This document shows, piece by piece, positions 1 to 5,281 of a stretch of 5,281 nucleotides of DNA; position 1 is the first letter of the stretch, and every line of letters begins with the position of its first letter. Origin of the DNA: Comamonadaceae bacterium (GTDB lineage Bacteria > Pseudomonadota > Gammaproteobacteria > Burkholderiales > Burkholderiaceae_C); contig CANCCF010000250.1 of the NCBI GenBank assembly GCA_947374485.1, forward strand, positions 1 to 5,281, read 5' to 3'. Made by a program: the position numbers and the translations under genes. The notes below the pieces were generated by a model. It ran no database searches, was not told the DNA's origin, and saw only the letters and a list, made by a program, of their open reading frames with translations.

Positions 1-187
1 CTTGGTAACCAGAGTAGTTGATGGCAGCAGCAGAGGACAGCGCACCGGCAGCACCGGAAATCGCAGCACTGCGGGCTTGGCTGCCGAGATCCACAAACTT
101 GGGCAGAGCCACAGCGGCCAGCACGCCCAGAATCACGATAACCATCACCAGCTCAATCAGGGTAAAGCCACGTTGCTCATTTTTCAC
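1..187 (-). CDS. mshA: MshA-like major type IV prepilin (3'-truncated by window edge)
   Basis: This is the N-terminal 62 residues of a type IV prepilin, the subunit that polymerises into the MSHA-type pilus fibre after processing at the inner membrane. It has a seven-residue basic leader, MKNEQRG, then the prepilin peptidase site G/FTLIE with Gly at -1, Phe at +1 and Glu at +5, and a hydrophobic helix to about residue 28. The downstream segment PKFVDLGSQAR followed by an Ala/Gly/Ser-rich helix is typical of MshA-type pilins. The start is taken as GTG at 187 because a GAAAGG ribosome binding site lies 7 nt upstream and the leader length is normal; the nearby ATG is out of frame. The gene stands behind a 136-bp AT-rich gap, which suits separate, strong expression of a major pilin. 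MshB is a close relative and cannot be excluded without the C-terminal domain. The gene continues beyond base 1. Confidence 0.88.
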   Translation of the reverse strand, partial: MKNEQRGFTLIELVMVIVILGVLAAVALPKFVDLGSQARSAAISGAAGALSSAAAINYSGYQ

Positions 188-194
188 GGTGTCG

Positions 195-200
195 CCTTTC
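195..200 (-). promoter_or_regulatory. Ribosome binding site of the pilin gene
   Basis: The minus strand reads GAAAGG here, 7 nt before the GTG at 187. It decides the start: it supports the GTG and a seven-residue prepilin leader over the in-frame TTG at 202, which would place this site inside the gene. Confidence 0.75.
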
Positions 201-243
201 AAAAGATGTTTATATAAAACCAGTAACCAACGGTTTGGCGGCA

Positions 244-273
244 ATCATACTGAGGAAATTGTAGGCAAATGAA
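244..273 (-). promoter_or_regulatory. Candidate sigma-70-type promoter for the pilin gene
   Basis: The 136-bp gap 188-323 is about 38% G+C by hand count, against clearly GC-rich flanking genes. On the minus strand a good -10 (TATGAT, 244-249) lies 18 bp from a poor -35 (TTCATT, 268-273), giving a leader of roughly 50 nt before the GTG. An alternative pair, ATTGTA (280-285) and TACAAT (258-263) with a 16-bp spacer, overlaps it. I saw no sigma-54 GG/GC element. The location before a major pilin makes a promoter likely, but which hexamers are used is uncertain. Confidence 0.3.
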
Positions 274-287
274 CATTCGTACAATTT
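256..287. repeat. Inverted repeat AAATTGTA-N16-TACAATTT in the pilin leader
   Basis: The plus strand reads AAATTGTA at 256-263 and its exact reverse complement TACAATTT at 280-287, separated by 16 nt. The arms are perfect over 8 bp and overlap both candidate promoters. It could be an operator for a dimeric regulator or a chance match in AT-rich DNA. It is not a convincing terminator, since the arms hold one G-C pair each and the loop is long. Confidence 0.5.
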
Positions 288-301
288 TCTAATCGGCAAA
301 T
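264..301 (-). repeat. Direct repeat ATTTGCC, two copies 31 bp apart
   Basis: On the minus strand the heptamer ATTTGCC occurs at 295-301 and 264-270, with starts 31 bp apart, close to three helical turns. A partial third copy, ATTGCC, lies at 240-245. They sit upstream of and within the candidate pilin promoter. The copies are exact but short, so a binding-site role is only a suggestion. Confidence 0.3.
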
Positions 302-323
302 ATGAAACTGTTGCAGATTCCAC

Positions 324-797
324 TCAGTCCAGCGCCTGCCCCAGCCAGACATAGCGCTGCAGGGCGTGTATTTGCAGCGGTGGCGCCTCAGCGCTGACGC
401 GCCACCAAAGGCCGGGCGCATCCACCGGTGTGCTCAGGTCCTGCGGATAAAGGGGCTCGTAGCCGATGCAGCCACAGACGGCATCAAACACCCAGGTGCC
501 AGGTCGCAACACCCGCCCGGCGCCGCCCGCCAGCACACCGGCGTAGTTGACCGGCGCATGGTCCAGCAGCAAAAAGGGATTCCTTTGCACCGCCCCGGTG
601 CTGGCCGTGCCATCCACCAGGCTCTTGAGGTGGTCGATCAGCAAGGCGGTGCGCAGCGCGCCCAGGGTGGTTTTCACCGCCGCCACTTCGCCCTGGGCTT
701 GCACCAGGCGGAACTCACGCACGTAAAAACCCGCTGCCAACAGAATGATCAGCAGCAGCAAGCTCCACTCCAGACCCCGGCGGGTGCTGGCCCGCAT
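324..797 (-). CDS. mshF: MshF-like small membrane protein, pilin-like but without a processing site
   Basis: This 157-residue protein has a short basic N-terminus (MRASTRRG), one membrane helix at about residues 9-28 and a periplasmic remainder. The layout recalls a pseudopilin, and the C-terminal half has pilin-like signatures: NPF at 73-75, PVNYAG around 82-87 and GTWVFD at 100-105 followed by Tyr113. However, the FTxxE prepilin peptidase motif is absent: after Gly8 comes LEWSL, with Glu at +2 instead of +5. It should therefore stay membrane-anchored. A Cys-Gly-Cys at 108-110 is unusual. It lies 18 nt downstream of mshG in the position MshF holds in Vibrio msh clusters, which is the main ground for the name; MshF function is poorly defined. 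I chose the ATG at 797, and a TTG directly before it at 800 is equally possible. No clear ribosome binding site is visible, which suggests coupling to mshG. Confidence 0.65.
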   Translation of the reverse strand: MRASTRRGLEWSLLLLIILLAAGFYVREFRLVQAQGEVAAVKTTLGALRTALLIDHLKSLVDGTASTGAVQRNPFLLLDHAPVNYAGVLAGGAGRVLRPGTWVFDAVCGCIGYEPLYPQDLSTPVDAPGLWWRVSAEAPPLQIHALQRYVWLGQALD

Positions 798-815
798 CAA
801 TGTGGCCGGCCCATG

Positions 816-2054
816 CTAGCCACCGCCCTTGCCCATGGCGGCCTGGCCCAGGTTCCACAGCGGCAGAAAGACGCCCAGCGCCAGCAGCAACACCAGACCG
901 GCAATGACGGCCAGCAGGATCGGCTCGATGGCGGCAGACAAGCCCTTGATCGCGTAGTCGGTATCGCGCTCGTACATGTCGGCAATCTCGAACAGCAGGT
1001 TGTCCAGTTCACCGGTTTCTTCCCCGACATTGATCATCTGCAAAACCACCGGCGTAAACACCCCGGTGGCCGAGGCACAGCGGGAAATGCTTTCGCCGCG
1101 CTCAATACCGTCGCGCATCTGCTCAATGCGGCTGCCAATGAAGGCGTTGTCCACCGTCTGCGCCACCACGGTGAGCGCCTGTACCAGCGGCACGCCGCTT
1201 TGGCTGGAGAGCGCAAAGCTACGCGCAAAGCGTGCCAGTGTGGCCTTCAGGATGATGTCGCCAATGATGGGCAGTTTGAGCTTGCGTGCATCCCACCGGT
1301 AACGGCCTGCGGGGGTGCGCACATAGCTGCGCGCGCCCAGCACGACGGCAATGCTGAGTGCAATCAGCAGCGGCCACCAGGCCACCATCCAGCCCGAAAA
1401 TGCCAGCAGGCCGCGCGTGATCAGCGGCAGCTGCGCGTTGAAGCCGGCAAACACCTTGGCAAACACCGGGATCACAAAAACATTCAGTATGACCACCGCC
1501 AGCCCCATGGCGATCATCACGAACATCGGGTAACGCGTGGCCTGCTTGATGCGCTCGCGCACATCGCGCTCGAACTCCATGTGCTCGTTCAGGCGCAAAA
1601 ACACCTCGGTCAGCTTGCCGGTCATCTCGCCCACCCGCACCATGGAAATGTAGAAGGCGCCAAACAGGTTTTGGTGGCGCGCCAGCGCGGCCGACAGCTC
1701 ACGCCCCTGGTCCAGGCTGGAGCGTATGTCCTTGAACAAATCCACCATCGCCGGTTTGCTGGCCGAGGCCTGCAGGCCGGCAAAGGCCCGCAAAATGGGC
1801 ACACCGGCCTTGTTCAGGGTGTACATCTGGCGCGAGAACACCAGCAGGTCGTCCACCACCACCGGTTGACGGTTCAGGCGTGCCAACAGGCCCTCGCCCT
1901 GCTCCACCTTGGCACCCTCTGTCAGTGCGATATGCACCGGCGCCACGCCAATGGCCAGCAACTGGTCGGCCACGCCGCCCTCGGTCATGGCCTCCAACTC
2001 GCCGTTGACGGCCTCTCCCCGGTTATTGCGTCCGCGCCAGGCGTAGGTGGCCAT
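816..2054 (-). CDS. mshG: MshG, inner-membrane platform protein (PilC/GspF family)
   Basis: MshG is the polytopic inner-membrane protein on which the assembly ATPase acts to push pilin subunits into the fibre. The 412-residue length is normal for the PilC/GspF family. Two homologous T2SSF domains are visible at about residues 70-193 and 273-395. Each begins with an [A/S]GVP motif (84-86 and 287-289) and carries a GExTG motif (VGEMTG at 141-146, VGEETG at 343-348). Membrane segments are at about 177-198, 222-241 and 374-400; the second follows the first domain and the third closes the protein. The ATG at 2054 lies 5 nt after the mshE stop codon, and AGAGGG (2064-2069) inside the end of mshE is spaced 9 nt from it, so translation is probably coupled to mshE. 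Adjacency to mshE and an MshA-like pilin favours MshG over GspF or PilC. Confidence 0.9.
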   Translation of the reverse strand: MATYAWRGRNNRGEAVNGELEAMTEGGVADQLLAIGVAPVHIALTEGAKVEQGEGLLARLNRQPVVVDDLLVFSRQMYTLNKAGVPILRAFAGLQASASKPAMVDLFKDIRSSLDQGRELSAALARHQNLFGAFYISMVRVGEMTGKLTEVFLRLNEHMEFERDVRERIKQATRYPMFVMIAMGLAVVILNVFVIPVFAKVFAGFNAQLPLITRGLLAFSGWMVAWWPLLIALSIAVVLGARSYVRTPAGRYRWDARKLKLPIIGDIILKATLARFARSFALSSQSGVPLVQALTVVAQTVDNAFIGSRIEQMRDGIERGESISRCASATGVFTPVVLQMINVGEETGELDNLLFEIADMYERDTDYAIKGLSAAIEPILLAVIAGLVLLLALGVFLPLWNLGQAAMGKGGG

Positions 2055-2059
2055 CTGCC

Positions 2060-3856
2060 CTAGCCCTCTGCTTCGGCTGCGTCAATTTCAAAACCGATGC
2101 GCATGGCCTCGGCCAGCGAGGTGCGGCCCTGGCGCACCAGCTCCAGCGCGTGGAAGGCCATGGTCTGGCCCTTCATGCGCTCGCGCGCCATGCGCATAAA
2201 GTCGGCCGGGTCGGCCTTGGAGGCGGCCTGGGTCAGCAAGGCATCCATCTCGAACAGCTCGTACACGCCCTGGCGCCCGGCGTAACCGGTGCCGTTGCAG
2301 ACCGAGCAGCCCAGGCCGCGCTTGGGGCTAACCGTGTCGCCCGCGCCCGGGTTGCCATTCAGCAAGCCGCTCAACATTCCATTGAGCCAGCTGCTTTCCT
2401 GCGCTGTAGGGGTGTGCGGCGCGCTGCACTCGCGGCAGTTCAGCCGCACCAGGCGCTGCGCAATCACGCCCTGCAGCGAGGTGGAGACCATAAAGGCCGG
2501 CACCCCCATGTCGAGCAGGCGAAACGGCGTGCTGATGGCATCGCGCGTGTGCAGGGTGGACAGCACCAGGTGGCCGGTGATGGCAGCGCGCAGGCCGATC
2601 TCGGCGGTCTCCGCGTCGCGCATTTCACCCACCAGGATCACGTCCGGGTCCTGGCGCAAGCAGGAGCGCAGCACCTTGGCAAAGGTCAGGTCAATCTTGT
2701 CGTTGACCTGCACCTGGGTCAGACCCGGCAAGCGGTATTCCACCGGGTCTTCCACCGTTATCACCTTGAGCTCGGCCGCATTCACTTCGGCCAGGGCAGC
2801 GTACAGCGTGGTGGTTTTGCCGGAACCGGTGGGGCCGGTGACCAGCACCATGCCCGAGGTGCGGCCCAGCAAATCGCGAAAGCGCGCCAGCATGGCCTCG
2901 GGCATGCCAATGGTGTCCAGGCGGCGCATGCCAGAGCCCTGCACCAAGAGGCGCATCACCGCTGATTCGCCGTAGTTGGTGGGCAAGGTGGAGAGGCGCA
3001 CATCGATGGTGTGGTCCTTCAGGCGCACGCTGAAGCGGCCGTCCTGGGGCAGGCGCTTCTCGGAAATGTCCAGCCCGGCCATGAGTTTGAGGCGTTGCGC
3101 CAGCGCCCCACCAATGCGCTTGTCGGCCTGGGTTTGCACCTGCAGCACGCCGTCCACTCGCACCCGGATTTGCAGGCTGGTTTCCTGAGGCTCGATGTGC
3201 ACGTCCGAGGCACCCACCTGCATGGCGTCTTCAAACAGCGACTGCAGCAGGCGCACCACCGGCGCACCTTCAATGCCCACGGTGGCGGTGAGCTCACCAA
3301 AGTCCACCGCATCGCCCAGGTCTTTTTCCAGGGCACGGGCCAGGCCGCTGATTTCTTCGGTGCGGCGGTAGAGCCGGTCAAAGGCGGCGGCCAGCTGGCC
3401 CTCGGGCACCGCTGCAATGGCGATGTTGCGCTTGAGGATGCGGGTGAGTTCGTCGTAGGCAAACAAGTCCAGCGGGTCGGCCAACGCCACCAGCAGCACA
3501 TCGCCCTTGTCTTCCAGGGCCAGCGCCTTGAAGCGCCTGGCCACCGCTTCGGGCATCAGCTTGATGACGTCGGCGCGGATGGGAAAGGTCTTGAGGTTGA
3601 CAAAGGGTATGCGCAGCTGGCGCGCCAGGCCGTTGGCCAGCAGCTCTTCGGTGATGACGCCGGTCTCGATCAGCAGGCGCCCAACCTTTTTGCCGGTGCT
3701 GCGCTGCAAATCCAGGGTCTGCTGCAGTTGCTCCTGGGAGATCAGCTTTTGCTGCACCAGCACATCGCCCAAACGCAGCTTCTCCGGGCGTCCAGTCGGG
3801 GCCGGCGGGGCTTCAGGGGCATTGGGCGTGCCCAGCGCTGCGGCGGCCATGTTCAT
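2060..3856 (-). CDS. mshE: MshE, pilus extension ATPase with c-di-GMP-binding MshEN domain
   Basis: This 598-residue GspE/PilB-family hexameric ATPase powers pilus extension at the cytoplasmic face. After an Ala/Pro-rich tail (about 4-25) comes an MshEN domain with two consecutive 24-residue motifs: 28-51 starting RLGDVL and ending Gln51, and 57-80 starting KVGRLL and ending at Gln80, with a 5-residue linker. This is the published c-di-GMP-binding arrangement. The ATPase part shows Walker A GPTGSGKT (341-348), Asp box ITVEDPVEY (366-374), Walker B ILVGEMRD (407-414) and His box GHLVLSTLHT (428-437). A four-cysteine metal site is formed by C474/C477 and C517/C520. All key residues are present. 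The ATG at 3856 is chosen because AAAGGA (3864-3869) lies 7 nt upstream and the MshEN domain follows at once; an open reading frame back to 4048 only overlaps mshP. MshG follows directly. Confidence 0.94.
   Translation of the reverse strand: MNMAAAALGTPNAPEAPPAPTGRPEKLRLGDVLVQQKLISQEQLQQTLDLQRSTGKKVGRLLIETGVITEELLANGLARQLRIPFVNLKTFPIRADVIKLMPEAVARRFKALALEDKGDVLLVALADPLDLFAYDELTRILKRNIAIAAVPEGQLAAAFDRLYRRTEEISGLARALEKDLGDAVDFGELTATVGIEGAPVVRLLQSLFEDAMQVGASDVHIEPQETSLQIRVRVDGVLQVQTQADKRIGGALAQRLKLMAGLDISEKRLPQDGRFSVRLKDHTIDVRLSTLPTNYGESAVMRLLVQGSGMRRLDTIGMPEAMLARFRDLLGRTSGMVLVTGPTGSGKTTTLYAALAEVNAAELKVITVEDPVEYRLPGLTQVQVNDKIDLTFAKVLRSCLRQDPDVILVGEMRDAETAEIGLRAAITGHLVLSTLHTRDAISTPFRLLDMGVPAFMVSTSLQGVIAQRLVRLNCRECSAPHTPTAQESSWLNGMLSGLLNGNPGAGDTVSPKRGLGCSVCNGTGYAGRQGVYELFEMDALLTQAASKADPADFMRMARERMKGQTMAFHALELVRQGRTSLAEAMRIGFEIDAAEAEG
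2064..2069 (-). promoter_or_regulatory. Ribosome binding site of mshG inside the end of mshE
   Basis: The minus strand reads AGAGGG within the last sense codons of mshE, 9 nt upstream of the mshG ATG. Its position means that ribosomes finishing mshE pass over the mshG initiation site, consistent with matched levels of ATPase and platform protein. Confidence 0.6.
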
Positions 3857-3863
3857 GCGCGAT

Positions 3864-3869
3864 TCCTTT
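3864..3869 (-). promoter_or_regulatory. Ribosome binding site of mshE
   Basis: The minus strand reads AAAGGA, 7 nt before the ATG at 3856. It settles the start, because the frame stays open upstream into mshP and would otherwise allow a much longer, incorrect N-terminus. Confidence 0.8.
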
Positions 3870-3882
3870 GTATGTGGCAAAA

Positions 3883-3891
3883 ATGATAGCA
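3883..3891 (-). promoter_or_regulatory. Possible extended -10 promoter element before mshE
   Basis: In the 43-bp gap between mshP and mshE the minus strand reads TGCTATCAT, a match to an extended -10 (TGn plus TATCAT). Transcription would start near 3876 and leave a short leader holding the AAAGGA site. No good -35 is seen 16-18 bp upstream, so this could be a weak internal promoter for E-G-F or a chance match. Confidence 0.22.
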
Positions 3892-3899
3892 CGCAAGGC

Positions 3900-4379
3900 T
3901 CATTGCGGCACCTCGTAGGTGGCTGACAGGCTGCGCTCCACAAAGCCCAGGGAGCCCACTGCAACCGGATTGGTGCTGGCCTTGGATTCAAAGGTGTAGA
4001 TCTGCACCGTGGCACCGCCCTCCAGGTAGCTGCTGGGCGTGCAGACAATGTCCAGATGGAAGCTGCTGCCGGTATCCACGCTGGTCGGCGGCGAGAGCGG
4101 GCAGCCGCTCGGGTTCAGCACGACTGCCGCAATCGCCCAATCCAGGCCGGCGCGCGCCGCCCAGTAGGCACGCGTGCCCTGGATATCCTGCGCCGCGCTG
4201 AGCTGCTGGGTGTTGGAAAAGCTCACCATGAACGCCCCCAGGCCGGCCAACACCACAAGCAGGAACATGGCGGCAATGGCGGCGAAACCGCTGGTGCAAG
4301 ACCGGTTCTGGCCCAGCCTGGGGCGAATGTACGGGCGGGTGGGCGGGCGCATGCAGGTGCGTGATTGGGCGTGCGTCAT
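3900..4379 (-). CDS. mshP: MshP-like minor prepilin-type protein
   Basis: This 159-residue, single-pass protein is of the MshP/PilX-like type and is expected to act with MshO in the minor-pilin complex that starts or tips the fibre. It has a long basic leader with several Arg and Pro residues, then SGFAAIAAMFLLVVL. Gly31/Phe32 is a plausible prepilin peptidase site, but position +5 is Ala36 instead of Glu. The membrane helix spans about 32-52, followed by the amphipathic stretch TRAYWAARAGLDWA (69-82) typical of MshP and PilX relatives. Cys93 and Cys113 could form a disulfide in the periplasmic domain. The ATG overlaps the mshO stop as ATGA, and there is no ribosome binding site, so translation is probably coupled. 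A second in-frame ATG at 4352 would shorten the leader to 22 residues. A 43-bp gap separates it from mshE, where many msh clusters would have mshQ. Confidence 0.72.
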   Translation of the reverse strand: MTHAQSRTCMRPPTRPYIRPRLGQNRSCTSGFAAIAAMFLLVVLAGLGAFMVSFSNTQQLSAAQDIQGTRAYWAARAGLDWAIAAVVLNPSGCPLSPPTSVDTGSSFHLDIVCTPSSYLEGGATVQIYTFESKASTNPVAVGSLGFVERSLSATYEVPQ

Positions 4380-5281
4380 GGCGTGTTGTTCACGTGCACT
4401 TCCTGCTGCAGCTGCACCGGCTCCTTGCCGCTGCTGTCGGTGATTTGCAGATTGATGCGCACCAGCGCGTTGCGGGACAGGTCATCACCGCTGTAGTCAA
4501 AGTTGCACACCACCCGGTCGGCCACCTTGGCGCCGCTGCTGGGGCAGCTGCTGGTGAAATTGCTGGCGTTGACCGTGCGGTACAGGGCACCACCGCTGCA
4601 GACATAGGACACCACCCGCTCGGCGCCTGGCACCACGTGAAAGCGGTTGCCACCGGAGGCCAGGGGGAATTGTTTGCTGCTGATGCTGATGGGGCTTTCC
4701 CAGCCGTTGAGTGGCGTGGTGTTTTGAAACTCCGTGCCAAGCCCCGTAACTTCTGCGAGGTTGTCCAGGTTGTAGGCATCGGCGCCCGGCACACTGGGGC
4801 CCAGGTTGTAGACCACGACAAAATCGCCCGCGACCAACCCCGCTCTTGCAACGATGCGCTGATCCGCCGGCAAGGTGCTGTTGCGGCCCAGCATATTGAA
4901 GCTCGTATCCGTGGTATCGAAATTCAGCGCCGCCGCACTGCCATCGGCACGGTAGCGGCCACCGGTCTTGGTGGGAATGAATTCCAGGCATTGGTTGCTG
5001 GGGGTGCGCAGGCTGTTGGGCAGGGCTTTGCGCACGTCGCGCTCCAACCGGCGCATCACACCATCGGCCACATCGGTCAGGGCGGCGCGCCGGGCGGCTG
5101 CAAAGTAGGCGTCCACCGGGCCGCGCATGGCCACCGCCACCATGCTGCTGACCACCCCCAGGATGACGATCACCATCACCATTTCGACCAGGGTGAAGCC
5201 TCGTTGCGCAGTCCGTAAAACGCGGTGGGCGAGGCGCGGTGGAAAGCGCCGCGCCTGGCGCTGCTCAAGGGCTTGTCGCCG
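4376..5281 (-). CDS. mshO: MshO-like minor prepilin (5'-truncated by window edge)
   Basis: A type IV prepilin-like protein with 301 visible residues, open to the right edge of the window. The motif RG/FTLVEMVMVIVILG (Gly28, Phe29, Glu33 counted from the first visible codon) is a full prepilin peptidase site followed by a hydrophobic helix to about residue 52. The long periplasmic domain has four Cys (98, 228, 246, 259) and a C-terminal region YVCSGGALYR followed by NFDY, in keeping with MshO. MshO is larger than a major pilin and is presumed a minor pilin of the priming or tip complex, like PilW/GspJ. No ATG, GTG or TTG occurs in frame between the processing site and base 5281, so the start is outside the window and the leader has at least 28 residues, rich in Arg. 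The stop overlaps the mshP start (ATGA). Another PilW/GspJ-type minor pilin is the main alternative. Confidence 0.78.
   Translation of the reverse strand, partial: RRQALEQRQARRFPPRLAHRVLRTAQRGFTLVEMVMVIVILGVVSSMVAVAMRGPVDAYFAAARRAALTDVADGVMRRLERDVRKALPNSLRTPSNQCLEFIPTKTGGRYRADGSAAALNFDTTDTSFNMLGRNSTLPADQRIVARAGLVAGDFVVVYNLGPSVPGADAYNLDNLAEVTGLGTEFQNTTPLNGWESPISISSKQFPLASGGNRFHVVPGAERVVSYVCSGGALYRTVNASNFTSSCPSSGAKVADRVVCNFDYSGDDLSRNALVRINLQITDSSGKEPVQLQQEVHVNNTP

Noticed and set aside
209..218. Palindrome TTTATATAAA before the pilin gene as a terminator or operator
   Set aside because: It is a short pure A/T palindrome without a loop or GC stem. Such runs are expected by chance in AT-rich leaders.
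366..2063. A 565-codon open frame on the plus strand
   Set aside because: Its codons lie exactly opposite those of mshG and mshF, which share a frame. The His/Gln-rich product is what GTG and CTG codons give when read antisense. The frame stays open because the minus-strand genes avoid TTA, CTA and TCA codons.
3011..3886. A 291-codon open frame on the plus strand
   Set aside because: It is the codon-for-codon antisense of mshE, with the same His/Gln/Gly-rich shadow composition and no recognisable domain.
3857..4048. N-terminal extension of MshE by 64 residues
   Set aside because: It overlaps mshP in another frame, is Arg/Pro/Trp-rich without domain similarity, and is bypassed by the well-placed AAAGGA site before the ATG at 3856.
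4361..5218. A 285-codon open frame on the plus strand
   Set aside because: It is the exact antisense frame of mshO. The minus-strand frame has a complete prepilin motif and a membrane helix, while this one has none.
1..5281. A type II secretion system or a twitching-type PilB/PilC locus
   Set aside because: The ATPase, platform and pseudopilin families are shared, but the MshEN domain, the MshA-type pilin with PKFVDL, and the MshO/MshP pair point to an MSHA-type pilus.
1..5281. CRISPR arrays, tRNA or rRNA genes, insertion sequences, attachment sites
   Set aside because: No regular spaced repeats, RNA gene hallmarks, transposase fragments or terminal inverted repeats were seen. The genes are tightly packed in one direction and appear intact apart from the two cut by the window edges.

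Overview
The window carries a co-directional block of MSHA-type (mannose-sensitive haemagglutinin class) type IV pilus genes, all on the minus strand. High G+C coding sequence, the flavour of the proteins and the MshE/G/F/A/O/P set suggest a betaproteobacterium, plausibly of the Comamonadaceae (Rhodoferax/Polaromonas-like). The taxon is an inference from protein character only; no rRNA or other marker is present.

Read in the direction of transcription (high to low coordinates): a 5'-truncated mshO (minor prepilin, runs off the right edge), then mshP (minor prepilin-like, overlapping mshO by ATGA). After a 43-bp gap with its own ribosome binding site and a possible extended -10 come mshE (assembly ATPase with an N-terminal c-di-GMP-binding MshEN domain), mshG (inner-membrane platform protein, 5-nt gap) and an mshF-like small membrane protein. 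A 136-bp AT-rich intergenic region follows, the only substantial non-coding stretch. The last gene is an mshA-like major prepilin that starts at GTG and runs off the left edge.

Expected roles: MshE hydrolyses ATP at the cytoplasmic face of MshG, which drives insertion of MshA-like subunits into the growing fibre. MshO and MshP would form part of the minor-pilin priming or tip complex. MshF is of unknown role. The MshEN domain ties fibre extension to cyclic di-GMP. The prepilin peptidase and the MshI-J-K-L-M-N parts are not in this window.

The cluster is recognisable and largely ordinary. The most unusual points are the gene order (O-P upstream of E-G-F-A, with no mshQ between P and E), the non-processed pilin-like MshF, an inverted repeat in the leader of the pilin gene, and the long Arg-rich leaders of MshO and MshP. 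I found no sign of a wholly new system, mobile element, CRISPR array or RNA gene.
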